7,595 nt of DNA from assembly GCA_045544615.1 (NCBI GenBank), contig JAZPZI010000025.1:1-7595 (forward strand), given 5' to 3'. This DNA is from CAKSFT01 sp045544615. Lineage in GTDB: Bacteria; Bacillota; Clostridia; UBA1381. Within the stretch, counting starts at the first letter, position 1. Each line of letters starts with the position of its first letter. Under the pieces are notes generated by a model, which saw only the letters and a list, made by a program, of their open reading frames with translations, was not told the DNA's origin and did no database searches. The position numbers were made by a program, and so were the translations under genes. Below, piece after piece: positions 1 through 6,184 of this stretch.

Positions 1-2
1 TG

Positions 3-119
3 GAATACGATGAGCAGATCGTAAGACAACTGCTCGAATGCATAACGGTAGATTCCAAAGAACAGATCACGGTGATTTTTGTAGGCGGTCTCAAGGTGGT
101 ACAGCCACTGATCGACTGA
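3..119 (+). CDS. Large serine recombinase, C-terminal end (partial)
   Basis: The window opens inside an open frame that encodes 38 residues, beginning EYDEQIVRQLLECITV and ending VVQPLID before a TGA stop. This resembles the extreme C-terminus of large serine recombinases (the Tn4451 TnpX / phage integrase type), where a 'FDE.LVRQLIE.VTV' strand-helix is followed by a short beta hairpin containing 'F..G'. Such proteins cut and rejoin DNA at att sites to integrate or excise mobile elements, using an N-terminal catalytic serine that is outside this window. The gene is truncated only by the window edge; nothing shows it is broken. A recombinase gene close to an element end is typical, and a repeat copy begins 41 bp after the stop. 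The assignment rests on a short tail, so the family is likely but the subgroup cannot be set. Confidence 0.72.
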   Translation, partial: EYDEQIVRQLLECITVDSKEQITVIFVGGLKVVQPLID

Positions 120-160
120 CGGTGGCTCACCACCACACACTAAATTAGTAAGCTCAAGAT

Positions 161-192
161 ATTTTGTGAGAGTTCGAAGTCATACGCAAAAC
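161..192 (+). repeat. Direct repeat copy 1 (candidate attachment site)
   Basis: These 32 bases recur at 5806-5837 with one mismatch (position 164 T against 5809 A). The last 28 bases, 165-192 and 5810-5837, are identical. A weaker match continues to 200 and 5845. The repeat contains the near-palindrome GAGTTCGAAGTC, centred on TTCGAA. This copy begins 41 bp after the recombinase stop, where the end of a serine-recombinase element would be expected. A role as att site is inferred. Confidence 0.7.
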
Positions 193-201
193 GGCCTAAA
201 G

Positions 202-248
202 ACACCATTGAAATCTGAACCCCCAAGTTCGGACTCAATGGTGTTTTT
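202..248 (+). terminator. Intrinsic terminator after the recombinase
   Basis: The arms ACACCATTG (202-210) and CAATGGTGT (236-244) form an outer 9-bp stem. Inside it, TCTGAAC (214-220) pairs with GTTCGGA (227-233) through one G-U pair. A T-run follows at 244-248. This would stop transcription arriving from the recombinase and insulate the cargo module. Confidence 0.82.
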
Positions 249-437
249 ATTATAAAATCCAGTATTTATGCGGCTTTTCGAGGTAGCATTTTCTTTTTGT
301 CAGCCGGACTAAAAACAGAAAAACGCAAATTTTACAATCCGAAGATTTAAAAGCAAACCTTTTCGAACCCCTTACGCCTACAATATTGCAGACGCACCTC
401 GAAAAAGCAAGTAATTTGTATTTCACCTTCACATTAC
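249..437. other. Noncoding spacer with nested inverted repeats
   Basis: No convincing gene lies here. The region can fold. GCTTTTCGAGGT (273-284) pairs with ACCTCGAAAAAGC (396-408) with one bulged base. Within it, the T-rich stretch at 289-302 can pair imperfectly with the A-rich stretch near 308-323. Next to it, CAAGTAAT (408-415) pairs perfectly with ATTACTTG (433-440). A TATAAA at 251-256 with a poor -35 could start a transcript through it. It may be a structured RNA, a protein-binding region or chance in AT-rich DNA. Confidence 0.3.
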
Positions 438-466
438 TTGTTCTGCTCCTGGAAATGGAGTATAAT
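438..466 (+). promoter_or_regulatory. Candidate promoter of the two-component operon
   Basis: A perfect -10 box TATAAT lies at 461-466, 17 bp after a poor -35 box TTGTTC at 438-443. The start would fall near 473, giving a leader of about 70 nt before the regulator. An alternative pair is TTGATA (494-499) and TATGAT (517-522), also 17 bp apart, but its start would fall almost on the ribosome binding site. Confidence 0.55.
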
Positions 467-480
467 AATATATGCATTTA

Positions 481-499
481 TTTTGATAGAATTTTGATA
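481..499 (+). promoter_or_regulatory. Tandem TTTTGATA repeats, candidate regulator-binding site
   Basis: TTTTGATA occurs at 481-488 and again at 492-499, a period of 11 bp, which places both on the same face of the helix. OmpR-family regulators bind direct repeats spaced by about one helical turn. Similar TTTTGAT and TTGATA motifs occur at 2394-2420, between the kinase and the ABC genes. Autoregulation by the adjacent regulator is inferred. Confidence 0.35.
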
Positions 500-527
500 T
501 TTATGGTTTATGATTATATGATTGAAC

Positions 528-535
528 AGGAGGTG
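528..535 (+). promoter_or_regulatory. Ribosome binding site fixing the regulator start
   Basis: AGGAGGTG is a near-perfect Shine-Dalgarno sequence ending 7 nt before the ATG at 543. It excludes the in-frame TTG at 522, which lies upstream of it. Confidence 0.88.
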
Positions 536-542
536 TTCAGTT

Positions 543-1214
543 ATGCCTAAAATTCTGATAGTTGACGATGAGCGAGATGTTGTAGAGCTTCTTCGCAATT
601 ATTTTGAGCTTAGTGGTTATGACGTTTTGTTTGCATACGATGGTGAAAAGGCGCTTGAAAAAATGAGTCAGAAACCCGATGTAATATTACTCGACGTTAA
701 TATGCCAAAATTAAATGGACTTGAGGTGTGCAAAAAGATTCGGGAATTTGTTTCCTGCCCGATCTTGTTTTTAACAGCTAACGTAGATGATGTTGATAAA
801 ATAAATGGGTTTTCTGCAGGAGGGGATGATTATATCACGAAGCCCTTCTCGCTTGATGAATTGGGCGCCCGTGTCTCGGCTCACTTACGTCGTGATATGA
901 GATTGCAGAAAAAATCCGATTTGAAATTTAGTGACGATTTGGTTATAGACTATTCCTCAAAAGCCGTCTATTTCAAGGACACACCAATTTCATTTTCCAA
1001 AACGGAATTTGACATTATAGAACTGCTTTCCACCAATGCCGGTATCGTTTTTGACAAAGAACGTATATATGATCGCTTATGGGGGTTTGACAGCGAAGGC
1101 TACTCTATGACGGTAGTTGAACATATCCGAAAGATACGGGCAAAATTTACAGAAGCAGGCTGCAAATCATACATAGCAACAGTATGGGGGTGTGGGTATA
1201 AATGGGAAAATTAA
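543..1214 (+). CDS. OmpR-family two-component response regulator
   Basis: This 223-residue protein is a cytoplasmic DNA-binding regulator of normal length for the OmpR/PhoB family. The receiver domain covers about residues 1-115: the acidic pair is D9/D10, the phosphoacceptor is D51 in ILLDVNMP, the switch threonine is T78 in FLTAN, and the conserved lysine is K100 in ITKPF. A winged helix-turn-helix follows from about 125, with VVEHIRKIRAKF as recognition helix and the ending TVWGCGYKWE. The start is the ATG after AGGAGGTG rather than the TTG 21 bases upstream, which would add seven unlikely residues. Its stop overlaps the kinase start by 13 bases, so the two are co-translated. It probably controls its own operon and the downstream ABC genes. 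Similarity to VanR, BceR or lantibiotic-resistance regulators is general; no specific name is justified. Confidence 0.95.
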   Translation: MPKILIVDDERDVVELLRNYFELSGYDVLFAYDGEKALEKMSQKPDVILLDVNMPKLNGLEVCKKIREFVSCPILFLTANVDDVDKINGFSAGGDDYITKPFSLDELGARVSAHLRRDMRLQKKSDLKFSDDLVIDYSSKAVYFKDTPISFSKTEFDIIELLSTNAGIVFDKERIYDRLWGFDSEGYSMTVVEHIRKIRAKFTEAGCKSYIATVWGCGYKWEN

Positions 1215-2392
1215 GGAAATCTATTGCAAGAATACCGCTAATGCCCTCACTGATAATCGTTATGTCATTTTTTATCATATTGGCGGTAATTCTTTCAAAA
1301 ACAACGACGAGTTACGCAAATGAACAAATACAACTCATTCAAGCAAAATATATTGTGTTTGATGAGAAAACCGACGTGGGTGATGAATCAGAGAATAGTG
1401 TTGTGCATTATCATTATATAGATCTTCTTCCATTTTCCGAGGAAGATGAACAAGCACATAATTTTTATAAAATAATCTATGAGTATTCCTCTTTTTTCTG
1501 GTGTATTGTCAGTATTACGATTGGCGCAGTTATCTTTTATTTCGGTAAGCTACAAAAGCCGATAAAACTTCTAATAAATGCTTCGGAAAACATTTCCGAT
1601 GATAATCTCGACTTCGTTATAGATTACAGCGGCAAAGACGAGCTTGGACAGCTATGCTCTTCTTTTGAAAAAATGCGGTTATCGCTGATGGATAATAACC
1701 GAACAATGTGGCGAATGGTTGAAGAAAAACGAAAACTCAACAAGGCTTTTTCCCACGAACTCAGAACACCGCTTACTGTTATGCGTGGCAATGTCGAGCT
1801 TCTTGAAAAAGTCTATATGAGGTCAGACGTTTCGGAGGATAAAAAAGCAGCTCTGCTAAAAACAGTATCAAAGAACATAGAACGCATTGAAAGCTATGTT
1901 TATAGTATGGGTACGATGAGCAAATTGGAAGATCAACCGATACGACCAATGCAGATCTGTTCAAATAAACTATCTGCCCAACTAAAAAAATCATTGGAAA
2001 TACTCTGTCAAGGGAATGGACTTGTATCAACCTTTGAAACAGAAACTGAATCCAGGGATATAAATGTCGATACGAATGTAGTTATGCAGGTGTTTGAAAA
2101 TATCGTTTCAAATGCTGTTCGTTACGCCGTAAAGACAATAGATGTATCTTGTCACATATCCGCAGATCACTTAGTTATATCTGTATCGGACGATGGGGCA
2201 GGTTTTTCGGAAGAAGAACTGAAAACAGCGACTGCACCTTACTATACGGGAAATCAAAATGATAGTGAACATCATTTTGGACTTGGTTTGTACCTATGCA
2301 AAATACTATGCGAAAAGCATAACGGCGCATTGAAACTTACAAACAATTCCACTACCGGAGCGTGTGTAATTGCCTCATTTTTCTGCAAATAG
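1202..2392 (+). CDS. Membrane sensor histidine kinase
   Basis: This 396-residue kinase partners the upstream regulator. A membrane segment at about 12-32 and a second at about 97-115 enclose an extracellular loop of roughly 64 residues, rich in acid and histidine (including VVHYHYIDLLPF). A HAMP linker follows at about 116-168. The dimerisation/phosphoacceptor helix has H185 in SHELRTPLTVMRGN. The ATPase domain shows the N box (FENIVSNAVRYA, N300 and N304), the G1 box SDDGAGF (330-336) and the G2 box FGLGLYL (359-365); all key residues are present. Translation starts inside the regulator's last codons, with a GGGGGTG motif upstream. The sensor loop is larger than the very short loop of BceS-type kinases, so it may bind a ligand directly rather than only sensing the transporter. 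The ligand is unknown. Confidence 0.95.
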   Translation: MGKLRKSIARIPLMPSLIIVMSFFIILAVILSKTTTSYANEQIQLIQAKYIVFDEKTDVGDESENSVVHYHYIDLLPFSEEDEQAHNFYKIIYEYSSFFWCIVSITIGAVIFYFGKLQKPIKLLINASENISDDNLDFVIDYSGKDELGQLCSSFEKMRLSLMDNNRTMWRMVEEKRKLNKAFSHELRTPLTVMRGNVELLEKVYMRSDVSEDKKAALLKTVSKNIERIESYVYSMGTMSKLEDQPIRPMQICSNKLSAQLKKSLEILCQGNGLVSTFETETESRDINVDTNVVMQVFENIVSNAVRYAVKTIDVSCHISADHLVISVSDDGAGFSEEELKTATAPYYTGNQNDSEHHFGLGLYLCKILCEKHNGALKLTNNSTTGACVIASFFCK

Positions 2393-2429
2393 TTTTTGAT
2401 TTATGATATTTTCTTGATATTTGAATGTT
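2393..2429 (+). promoter_or_regulatory. AT-rich intergenic segment, candidate ABC promoter/operator
   Basis: The segment holds TTTTGATT (2394-2401), TATGATAT and TTGATAT (2414-2420), resembling the TTTTGATA repeats ahead of the regulator gene. No clean -35/-10 pair with 16-18 bp spacing is visible. Anything started here would have to read through the hairpin at 2430-2466 to reach the ATPase gene. Confidence 0.3.
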
Positions 2430-2468
2430 AAAATGACCTTGCTATTAACGATAGCAGGGTCATTTTTC
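2430..2468 (+). terminator. Hairpin terminator or attenuator between kinase and ABC genes
   Basis: AAAATGACCTTGCTAT (2430-2445) pairs with ATAGCAGGGTCATTTT (2451-2466) over 16 bp with a single T-G pair and a 5-nt loop, followed by more T. It has the form of a strong intrinsic terminator. It ends about 22 bp before the ATPase start, leaving no room for a promoter after it. The ABC genes must therefore depend on partial read-through or regulated antitermination. Confidence 0.85.
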
Positions 2469-2474
2469 TAATTC

Positions 2475-2480
2475 AAGGAG
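2475..2480 (+). promoter_or_regulatory. Ribosome binding site fixing the ATPase start
   Basis: AAGGAG lies 8 nt before the ATG at 2489. The in-frame GTG at 2480 overlaps this site, so it is unlikely to be the start. Confidence 0.8.
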
Positions 2481-2488
2481 TGAAAATT

Positions 2489-3169
2489 ATGGATAGGATA
2501 CTGACTGTAAAAAACATATCCAAAAGCTACAAAATCGGAAACGCACAAGTTCACGCTCTTAAAAGCACGACTTTAGAAATCAAGAAGGGCGAAATCGTCG
2601 TTGTTATCGGAAAAAGCGGTTCGGGCAAAAGTACCCTTTTGAATGTTCTCGGCGGTCTTATTGTTCCGGATTCGGGTGAGGTGCTGTTAGACGGCAAAAA
2701 TCTTTATGCGCTGAGCGAAAAGGAACGGGCAAGAATCCGAAATCAAAAGTGTGGTTTTATTTATCAGAATTTTAATCTGATCAACGAATTGTCCGTCATA
2801 AATAATATTAGACTGCCTTTTGATATTGCAGGCAAACCGTATAATACCAAAAGAGAAAAGGAACTGCTTGACATTTTGGATTTGGGTAAAAGACGTAATT
2901 TTTATCCGACACAGTTATCCGGTGGTGAAAGACAACGCACCGCCGTTGCACGTGCTTTGCTCATGGAACCTTCCATTATTCTTGCAGACGAGCCAACCGG
3001 CAATCTTGATCTTGAATCAGGAAACAAGCTGATGGCATTTGTGAAGCGTACCAATAGAGAACAAGGGCAAACCTATGTTATTGTAACCCACGATCTTGAA
3101 TGGCTGAAAATTGCTCATACGGTTTATAGAATGAGTGACGGAAGGTTAGAGCGTGAGGTGCAGAAATGA
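2489..3169 (+). CDS. ABC transporter ATP-binding protein (LolD/MacB/BceA type)
   Basis: This 226-residue protein is a stand-alone ABC ATPase of the usual length for the LolD/MacB/BceA group, which works at the inner face of the membrane as a dimer with FtsX-type permeases. All motifs are intact: Walker A GKSGSGKS at 41-48, Q-loop glutamine Q93 in IYQNFNLI, signature LSGGERQR at 143-150, Walker B ILADEP at 164-169 with catalytic E168, D-loop GNLD at 171-174, and H-loop H201 in VTHD. The stop overlaps the permease start as ATGA, so the two are translationally coupled. In this group ATP hydrolysis usually drives mechanical transmission or removal of a hydrophobic substrate or peptide from the membrane, not import. 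Its position behind a two-component pair favours antimicrobial-peptide resistance; the substrate is inferred only by context. Confidence 0.95.
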   Translation: MDRILTVKNISKSYKIGNAQVHALKSTTLEIKKGEIVVVIGKSGSGKSTLLNVLGGLIVPDSGEVLLDGKNLYALSEKERARIRNQKCGFIYQNFNLINELSVINNIRLPFDIAGKPYNTKREKELLDILDLGKRRNFYPTQLSGGERQRTAVARALLMEPSIILADEPTGNLDLESGNKLMAFVKRTNREQGQTYVIVTHDLEWLKIAHTVYRMSDGRLEREVQK

Positions 3170-5802
3170 AACATACATTAGGTTTGATTAAAATATCTGC
3201 GAAAAGTTTGCTCAGAAAAAACAGCGGAAACAAGCTATTGCTCATAGCAATATGTATTCTGACGCTTGTTCCTATGTTTCTGTATAACACAACAAACAGT
3301 ATTATTGCGACCGTCAAAGAGCAAAGAACAGCCGTTTACGGGATCTTTGATGAAATTTATTATCGTGAGCAAGTGTCGGAATTATCAACATTCACCGACG
3401 AAACATTTGAGGGACTACTGCCCAATTACAGATACGAAAGTTATGGTGTATTCTATACGGCTAAAACCTTACCTTTGGAGGGAAACAAGAGCCTAAACTT
3501 AGGCTTTGCAGACTCCGAAGCAATACGGATCGGTTGTATAAGCATAAAAGAAGGTCGCCTGCCGGAAGCCGACAATGAAATTGCGTTGACTGAAGGTATC
3601 GCTCAAGAATTAGGCGATTATAGTGTCGGGCAGGAAATTACCATTGAAAATCAAACGTATTCTCTGTGCGGAATCGTAAATGACTTCGGAAGATTATGGC
3701 CCCGTGGTGAATTGCAGATAAAGGACAACATTACGCCTGTCAATGCATTTATCTCCCAAAACCGTCTTGAACAAGTTTTTGAAGAAACCCACAGCATTAC
3801 ACAACAAATTGTTATCATTAAAGAAGCGGGAATCGTTAATTCCAACGATGATACAACAAGGCTATTTTCAAGCAACAAATCTTTTGATGTAAGTGAGAAT
3901 TTCTCCATTCCTCAGAGCTTTATGGTCTTGATGTATGTAATATCGTTATTGATCGTGACAACGATTCTGATTATGAACAAGACGAAGCTTCTTGCAAGAA
4001 TCCGCAACTACCTCTTGCTCGGTATGAATAAAGGCAGTATTTTCTTTATTCTTATGTTCGAAATGATTTGCATTCTGATCATTGGCGCTGCGGTGGGAAG
4101 TGTGCTGAGTTTCTTTGCATCGAAGGCTTGTTTGCACCTTCTTCTGAATAACGAATACAGTTATCCGGTGTTTGATTTCGATATGCAGTTGAACACGACA
4201 CTGATATTTTCCCTTTGCGTAGGGTTCATTATCGCTTTTACAATCTATGCTGCATACATCGTAAAGCAGACTGCACTTGACAGTGAGATAAGCGGAAAAC
4301 ATTACAAAAACACGAAGGCAAGAGTCAGCATATTCAAATTGGATATGTTCAAAAATCGCAAAGCCATTATAGCGATTGTACTGCTGATTTCATTATCGTG
4401 TACGTTATTGTCCTACGGAATCGCATATAAAAATTATTTCACCGAGGATGTAACAGAAACTAATTCAAACTATGTAGAAAATGATTATGACTTTCAGTTT
4501 GCCTCAAAGCTAATCAATGCACCACCTCTTACAGATAAAGTCACGGGAGAACAATTAACCCCCTTGCTTTTTACAAACAATTACGAAAAGAACGGGGCTG
4601 ATCAAGACTTTATTGATTCCATTGAAGCCATTCCGGGAGTGTCGAAGATTTTATCATACAGAGAGAATCAAAAAATGAATCTCCTTGTAAAAGCCGGCAG
4701 CATTGACACGTATTTTGATGCTTCCGACTCGATGCCCGATGGCAGATATAGTATGGAAACATTTATGCAAATCAACAATTATAATCTCATTTGGGATACA
4801 TTCCAATATGCAGATGACGATGTGTTGATATGTAGCGAGATCGTCGGATACAGCCGGCAAAGTTTGGAAGATTTAAAGGCATCTGTTATTGAGGGCGAAA
4901 TCAACATAGACAAGCTAATGTCGGGAGAAGAAGTCATTCTCCGTGTTCCCGCATACAAAATAACGGAGCAAGATTTCGGTGGAACGATACTAAGAGGAAT
5001 TATCCCTGCAGAGTATGACGATCCGGATGCAATCAATATGACACAGTTTAAGGTCGGTGATGAAATCACACTTTCGGGATTGCTTACGGACGAGCCGTTA
5101 AACGGCGGCGTCGCAGAATCGGATATATCTTTGTTTTACCGAAAGGATGTAACGGTAAAAATTGGGGCTATTATCCGCAGTACCGATGGTAAACTCATTT
5201 CAAGCAGAGCCGGAGCAGCTTGTTCGGTTCTGACTGCAAATGAAGTGTTGGACGAGCTGGGAATCCCCGCCGCTTACAGCGTGGTTAGCATTTATACCGA
5301 TGTTGATGCAAACAACACACTAATTGCGAAAGAACTGCAAGTATTGGGACTTGATTACCCCAATATGACATTTGAGAATTGGTCAAGTGATGTTAGGACG
5401 TATAAGATCTACAACCTGCTTGTGGCTATTTTCGCTGTAACATTTATGGTCATACTAACAGTAGTAACCTTTACGATGCTTCTGATTCAGCTTGTTATTA
5501 AGACAAGATTAAGCCTTTCGACATATACGCTTTATCGAATCAACGGCTTGAGTTTCCGAAAACTGATAGCATCTTTGCTCCTACAGTTAGTAGCGGCCTT
5601 CTCCATCGGAGCTATATTATCAGTGCCAATGACGTGGTTGATAATTAAAAAGGGCTTCAATATTTTAGGCGCAATAACGCATTACTTTACGCAAAGCGAT
5701 TATCTGTTTGTTGTACTAAGCGTGTTTGTGCTTATGATTGTTTCGTTTATTCCGAGTTTAATCATACTGTATAAGCGGAAAAACAATATTCTTTTAGACT
5801 AA
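3166..5802 (+). CDS. FtsX/MacB-type ABC transporter permease
   Basis: This 878-residue membrane protein is the partner of the upstream ATPase. Eight hydrophobic segments are visible, at about 22-42, 252-271, 293-320, 343-366, 400-421, 749-777, 800-828 and 846-869. They form two repeats of one helix, a large external domain and three helices. The external domains span about 43-250 (MacB-like, with a 'GRLPEADNEIALTE' motif) and about 422-748. This duplicated FtsX architecture differs from BceB, which has ten helices and one external domain. The first helix follows a positively charged N-terminus. The start is coupled by ATGA to the ATPase stop, with GAGGTG at 3154-3159. A likely role is extrusion or displacement of a cell-envelope-active peptide or lipid-linked compound. 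No frameshift or truncation is seen. Confidence 0.93.
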   Translation: MKHTLGLIKISAKSLLRKNSGNKLLLIAICILTLVPMFLYNTTNSIIATVKEQRTAVYGIFDEIYYREQVSELSTFTDETFEGLLPNYRYESYGVFYTAKTLPLEGNKSLNLGFADSEAIRIGCISIKEGRLPEADNEIALTEGIAQELGDYSVGQEITIENQTYSLCGIVNDFGRLWPRGELQIKDNITPVNAFISQNRLEQVFEETHSITQQIVIIKEAGIVNSNDDTTRLFSSNKSFDVSENFSIPQSFMVLMYVISLLIVTTILIMNKTKLLARIRNYLLLGMNKGSIFFILMFEMICILIIGAAVGSVLSFFASKACLHLLLNNEYSYPVFDFDMQLNTTLIFSLCVGFIIAFTIYAAYIVKQTALDSEISGKHYKNTKARVSIFKLDMFKNRKAIIAIVLLISLSCTLLSYGIAYKNYFTEDVTETNSNYVENDYDFQFASKLINAPPLTDKVTGEQLTPLLFTNNYEKNGADQDFIDSIEAIPGVSKILSYRENQKMNLLVKAGSIDTYFDASDSMPDGRYSMETFMQINNYNLIWDTFQYADDDVLICSEIVGYSRQSLEDLKASVIEGEINIDKLMSGEEVILRVPAYKITEQDFGGTILRGIIPAEYDDPDAINMTQFKVGDEITLSGLLTDEPLNGGVAESDISLFYRKDVTVKIGAIIRSTDGKLISSRAGAACSVLTANEVLDELGIPAAYSVVSIYTDVDANNTLIAKELQVLGLDYPNMTFENWSSDVRTYKIYNLLVAIFAVTFMVILTVVTFTMLLIQLVIKTRLSLSTYTLYRINGLSFRKLIASLLLQLVAAFSIGAILSVPMTWLIIKKGFNILGAITHYFTQSDYLFVVLSVFVLMIVSFIPSLIILYKRKNNILLD

Positions 5803-5805
5803 TTC

Positions 5806-5837
5806 ATTATGTGAGAGTTCGAAGTCATACGCAAAAC
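5806..5837 (+). repeat. Direct repeat copy 2 (candidate attachment site)
   Basis: This is the second copy of the repeat at 161-192, in the same orientation; it starts 3 bp after the permease stop. The two copies enclose the whole regulator-kinase-ABC module, about 5.6 kb. This suggests excision, accretion or tandem integration at a shared site. Confidence 0.7.
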
Positions 5838-5870
5838 TGCCGAAAATATCTTTTTTATAGTCCTTACACA

Positions 5871-5913
5871 AACAACAAAAAAACCACCCGTCGGGGTGGT
5901 TTTTTTGTTGTTT
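5871..5913. terminator. Perfect bidirectional terminator hairpin
   Basis: Positions 5871-5889 and 5894-5912 form a perfect 19-bp stem closed by the loop GTCG. The GC-rich core CCACCC/GGGTGG is flanked by seven A on one side and seven T on the other, so it can terminate transcription on either strand. It would end the ABC transcript. A truncated copy lies at 6133-6160. Confidence 0.9.
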
Positions 5914-5930
5914 ACAAAGTTAAGAAGAGG

Positions 5931-6112
5931 GAAGCGAACCCGAGAGGGAGCCAAAGCGAGGCCACTGCTCAAGGTGAATGTTGGTGGTCGAAATGTATTG
6001 ATAATACATTTCAGCTTTGGATAGGCGCAGACGGGAACTGCGAGCAGAGCGATGCGGTCGTCGAGCCGGCAGTATGCAAGCTACAAAATTGAAAAAACGG
6101 CGCAGCATACGG
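5931..6112 (+). ncRNA. Structured noncoding segment of unknown function
   Basis: No credible protein is encoded. Several stems nest consistently. CCAAAGC (5951-5957) pairs with GCTTTGG (6014-6020). Inside it lie GGCCAC (5960-5965) with GTGGTC (5984-5989, one G-U) and a perfect 10-bp hairpin, GAAATGTATT (5990-5999) with AATACATTTC (6003-6012), stacked directly on it. Smaller hairpins flank this: CCC-GAGA-GGG at 5939-5948 (a GNRA loop), CGCAG/CTGCG at 6026-6042, and GTATGC (6072-6077) with GCATAC (6105-6110). GC content is visibly higher than in the cargo genes. It could be an RNA, a dispersed noncoding repeat, or the end of an integrated element. Strand and limits are uncertain. Confidence 0.45.
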
Positions 6113-6134
6113 TCGATTCCCGCCGCCTCCACCA
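6113..6134 (+). other. tmRNA/tRNA 3'-end remnant, candidate ssrA attachment core
   Basis: These 22 bases end in CGCCTCC-A-CCA preceded by CCCGC and TCGATT. That is the layout of acceptor strand, discriminator base and CCA, T-stem and T-loop at the 3' end of a tRNA or tmRNA, and it resembles the ssrA end of Firmicutes. The bases where the other T-stem strand should be (6107-6111) do not pair with CCCGC, and no matching 5' acceptor strand is nearby. It is therefore a fragment, as left at the far end of an element integrated into an RNA gene 3' end. The assignment to ssrA is from memory of the family. Confidence 0.55.
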
Positions 6135-6160
6135 AACAACAAAAAACCACCCGTCGGGTG
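6133..6160. repeat. Truncated copy of the terminator repeat
   Basis: This segment matches 5869-5898 apart from one fewer A and one fewer G. The second arm of the hairpin is missing: homology stops at GGGTG, four bases before the IS end. It directly follows the tmRNA-like CCA, where the ssrA terminator would be expected, and was probably cut by the IS insertion or a linked deletion. Confidence 0.65.
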
Positions 6161-6164
6161 AAGT

Positions 6165-6184
6165 TGTAAGATAAAGGTAGACAC
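6165..6184 (+). repeat. IS left terminal inverted repeat
   Basis: TGTAAGATAAAGGTAGACAC matches the reverse complement of 7490-7509 at 15 of 20 positions, with the inner eight bases identical. Confidence 0.78.

Noticed and set aside
121..134. GGTGG-CTCA-CCACC hairpin just after the recombinase stop as a terminator
   Set aside because: The stem is only 5 bp and no T-run follows; the hairpin at 202-248 is a much better candidate.
250..477. 75-codon frame on the minus strand
   Set aside because: It has no ribosome binding site and no recognisable domain, and it overlaps the operon promoter and inverted repeats.
1779..2030. Minus-strand frame inside the kinase gene
   Set aside because: It is a shadow of a gene with intact kinase motifs and has no independent start signals.
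3946..5069. Minus-strand frames inside the permease gene
   Set aside because: They are antisense to a continuous membrane protein, with no ribosome binding sites or domains.
5811..6092. 93-codon frame on the plus strand over the repeat, terminator and structured segment
   Set aside because: It runs through a 19-bp terminator stem and noncoding stems, lacks a ribosome binding site and has no protein family features.
6050..6134. A complete tRNA or tmRNA gene
   Set aside because: Only the 3' strand fits. The T-stem 5' strand does not pair, and no matching 5' acceptor strand or anticodon arm was found.
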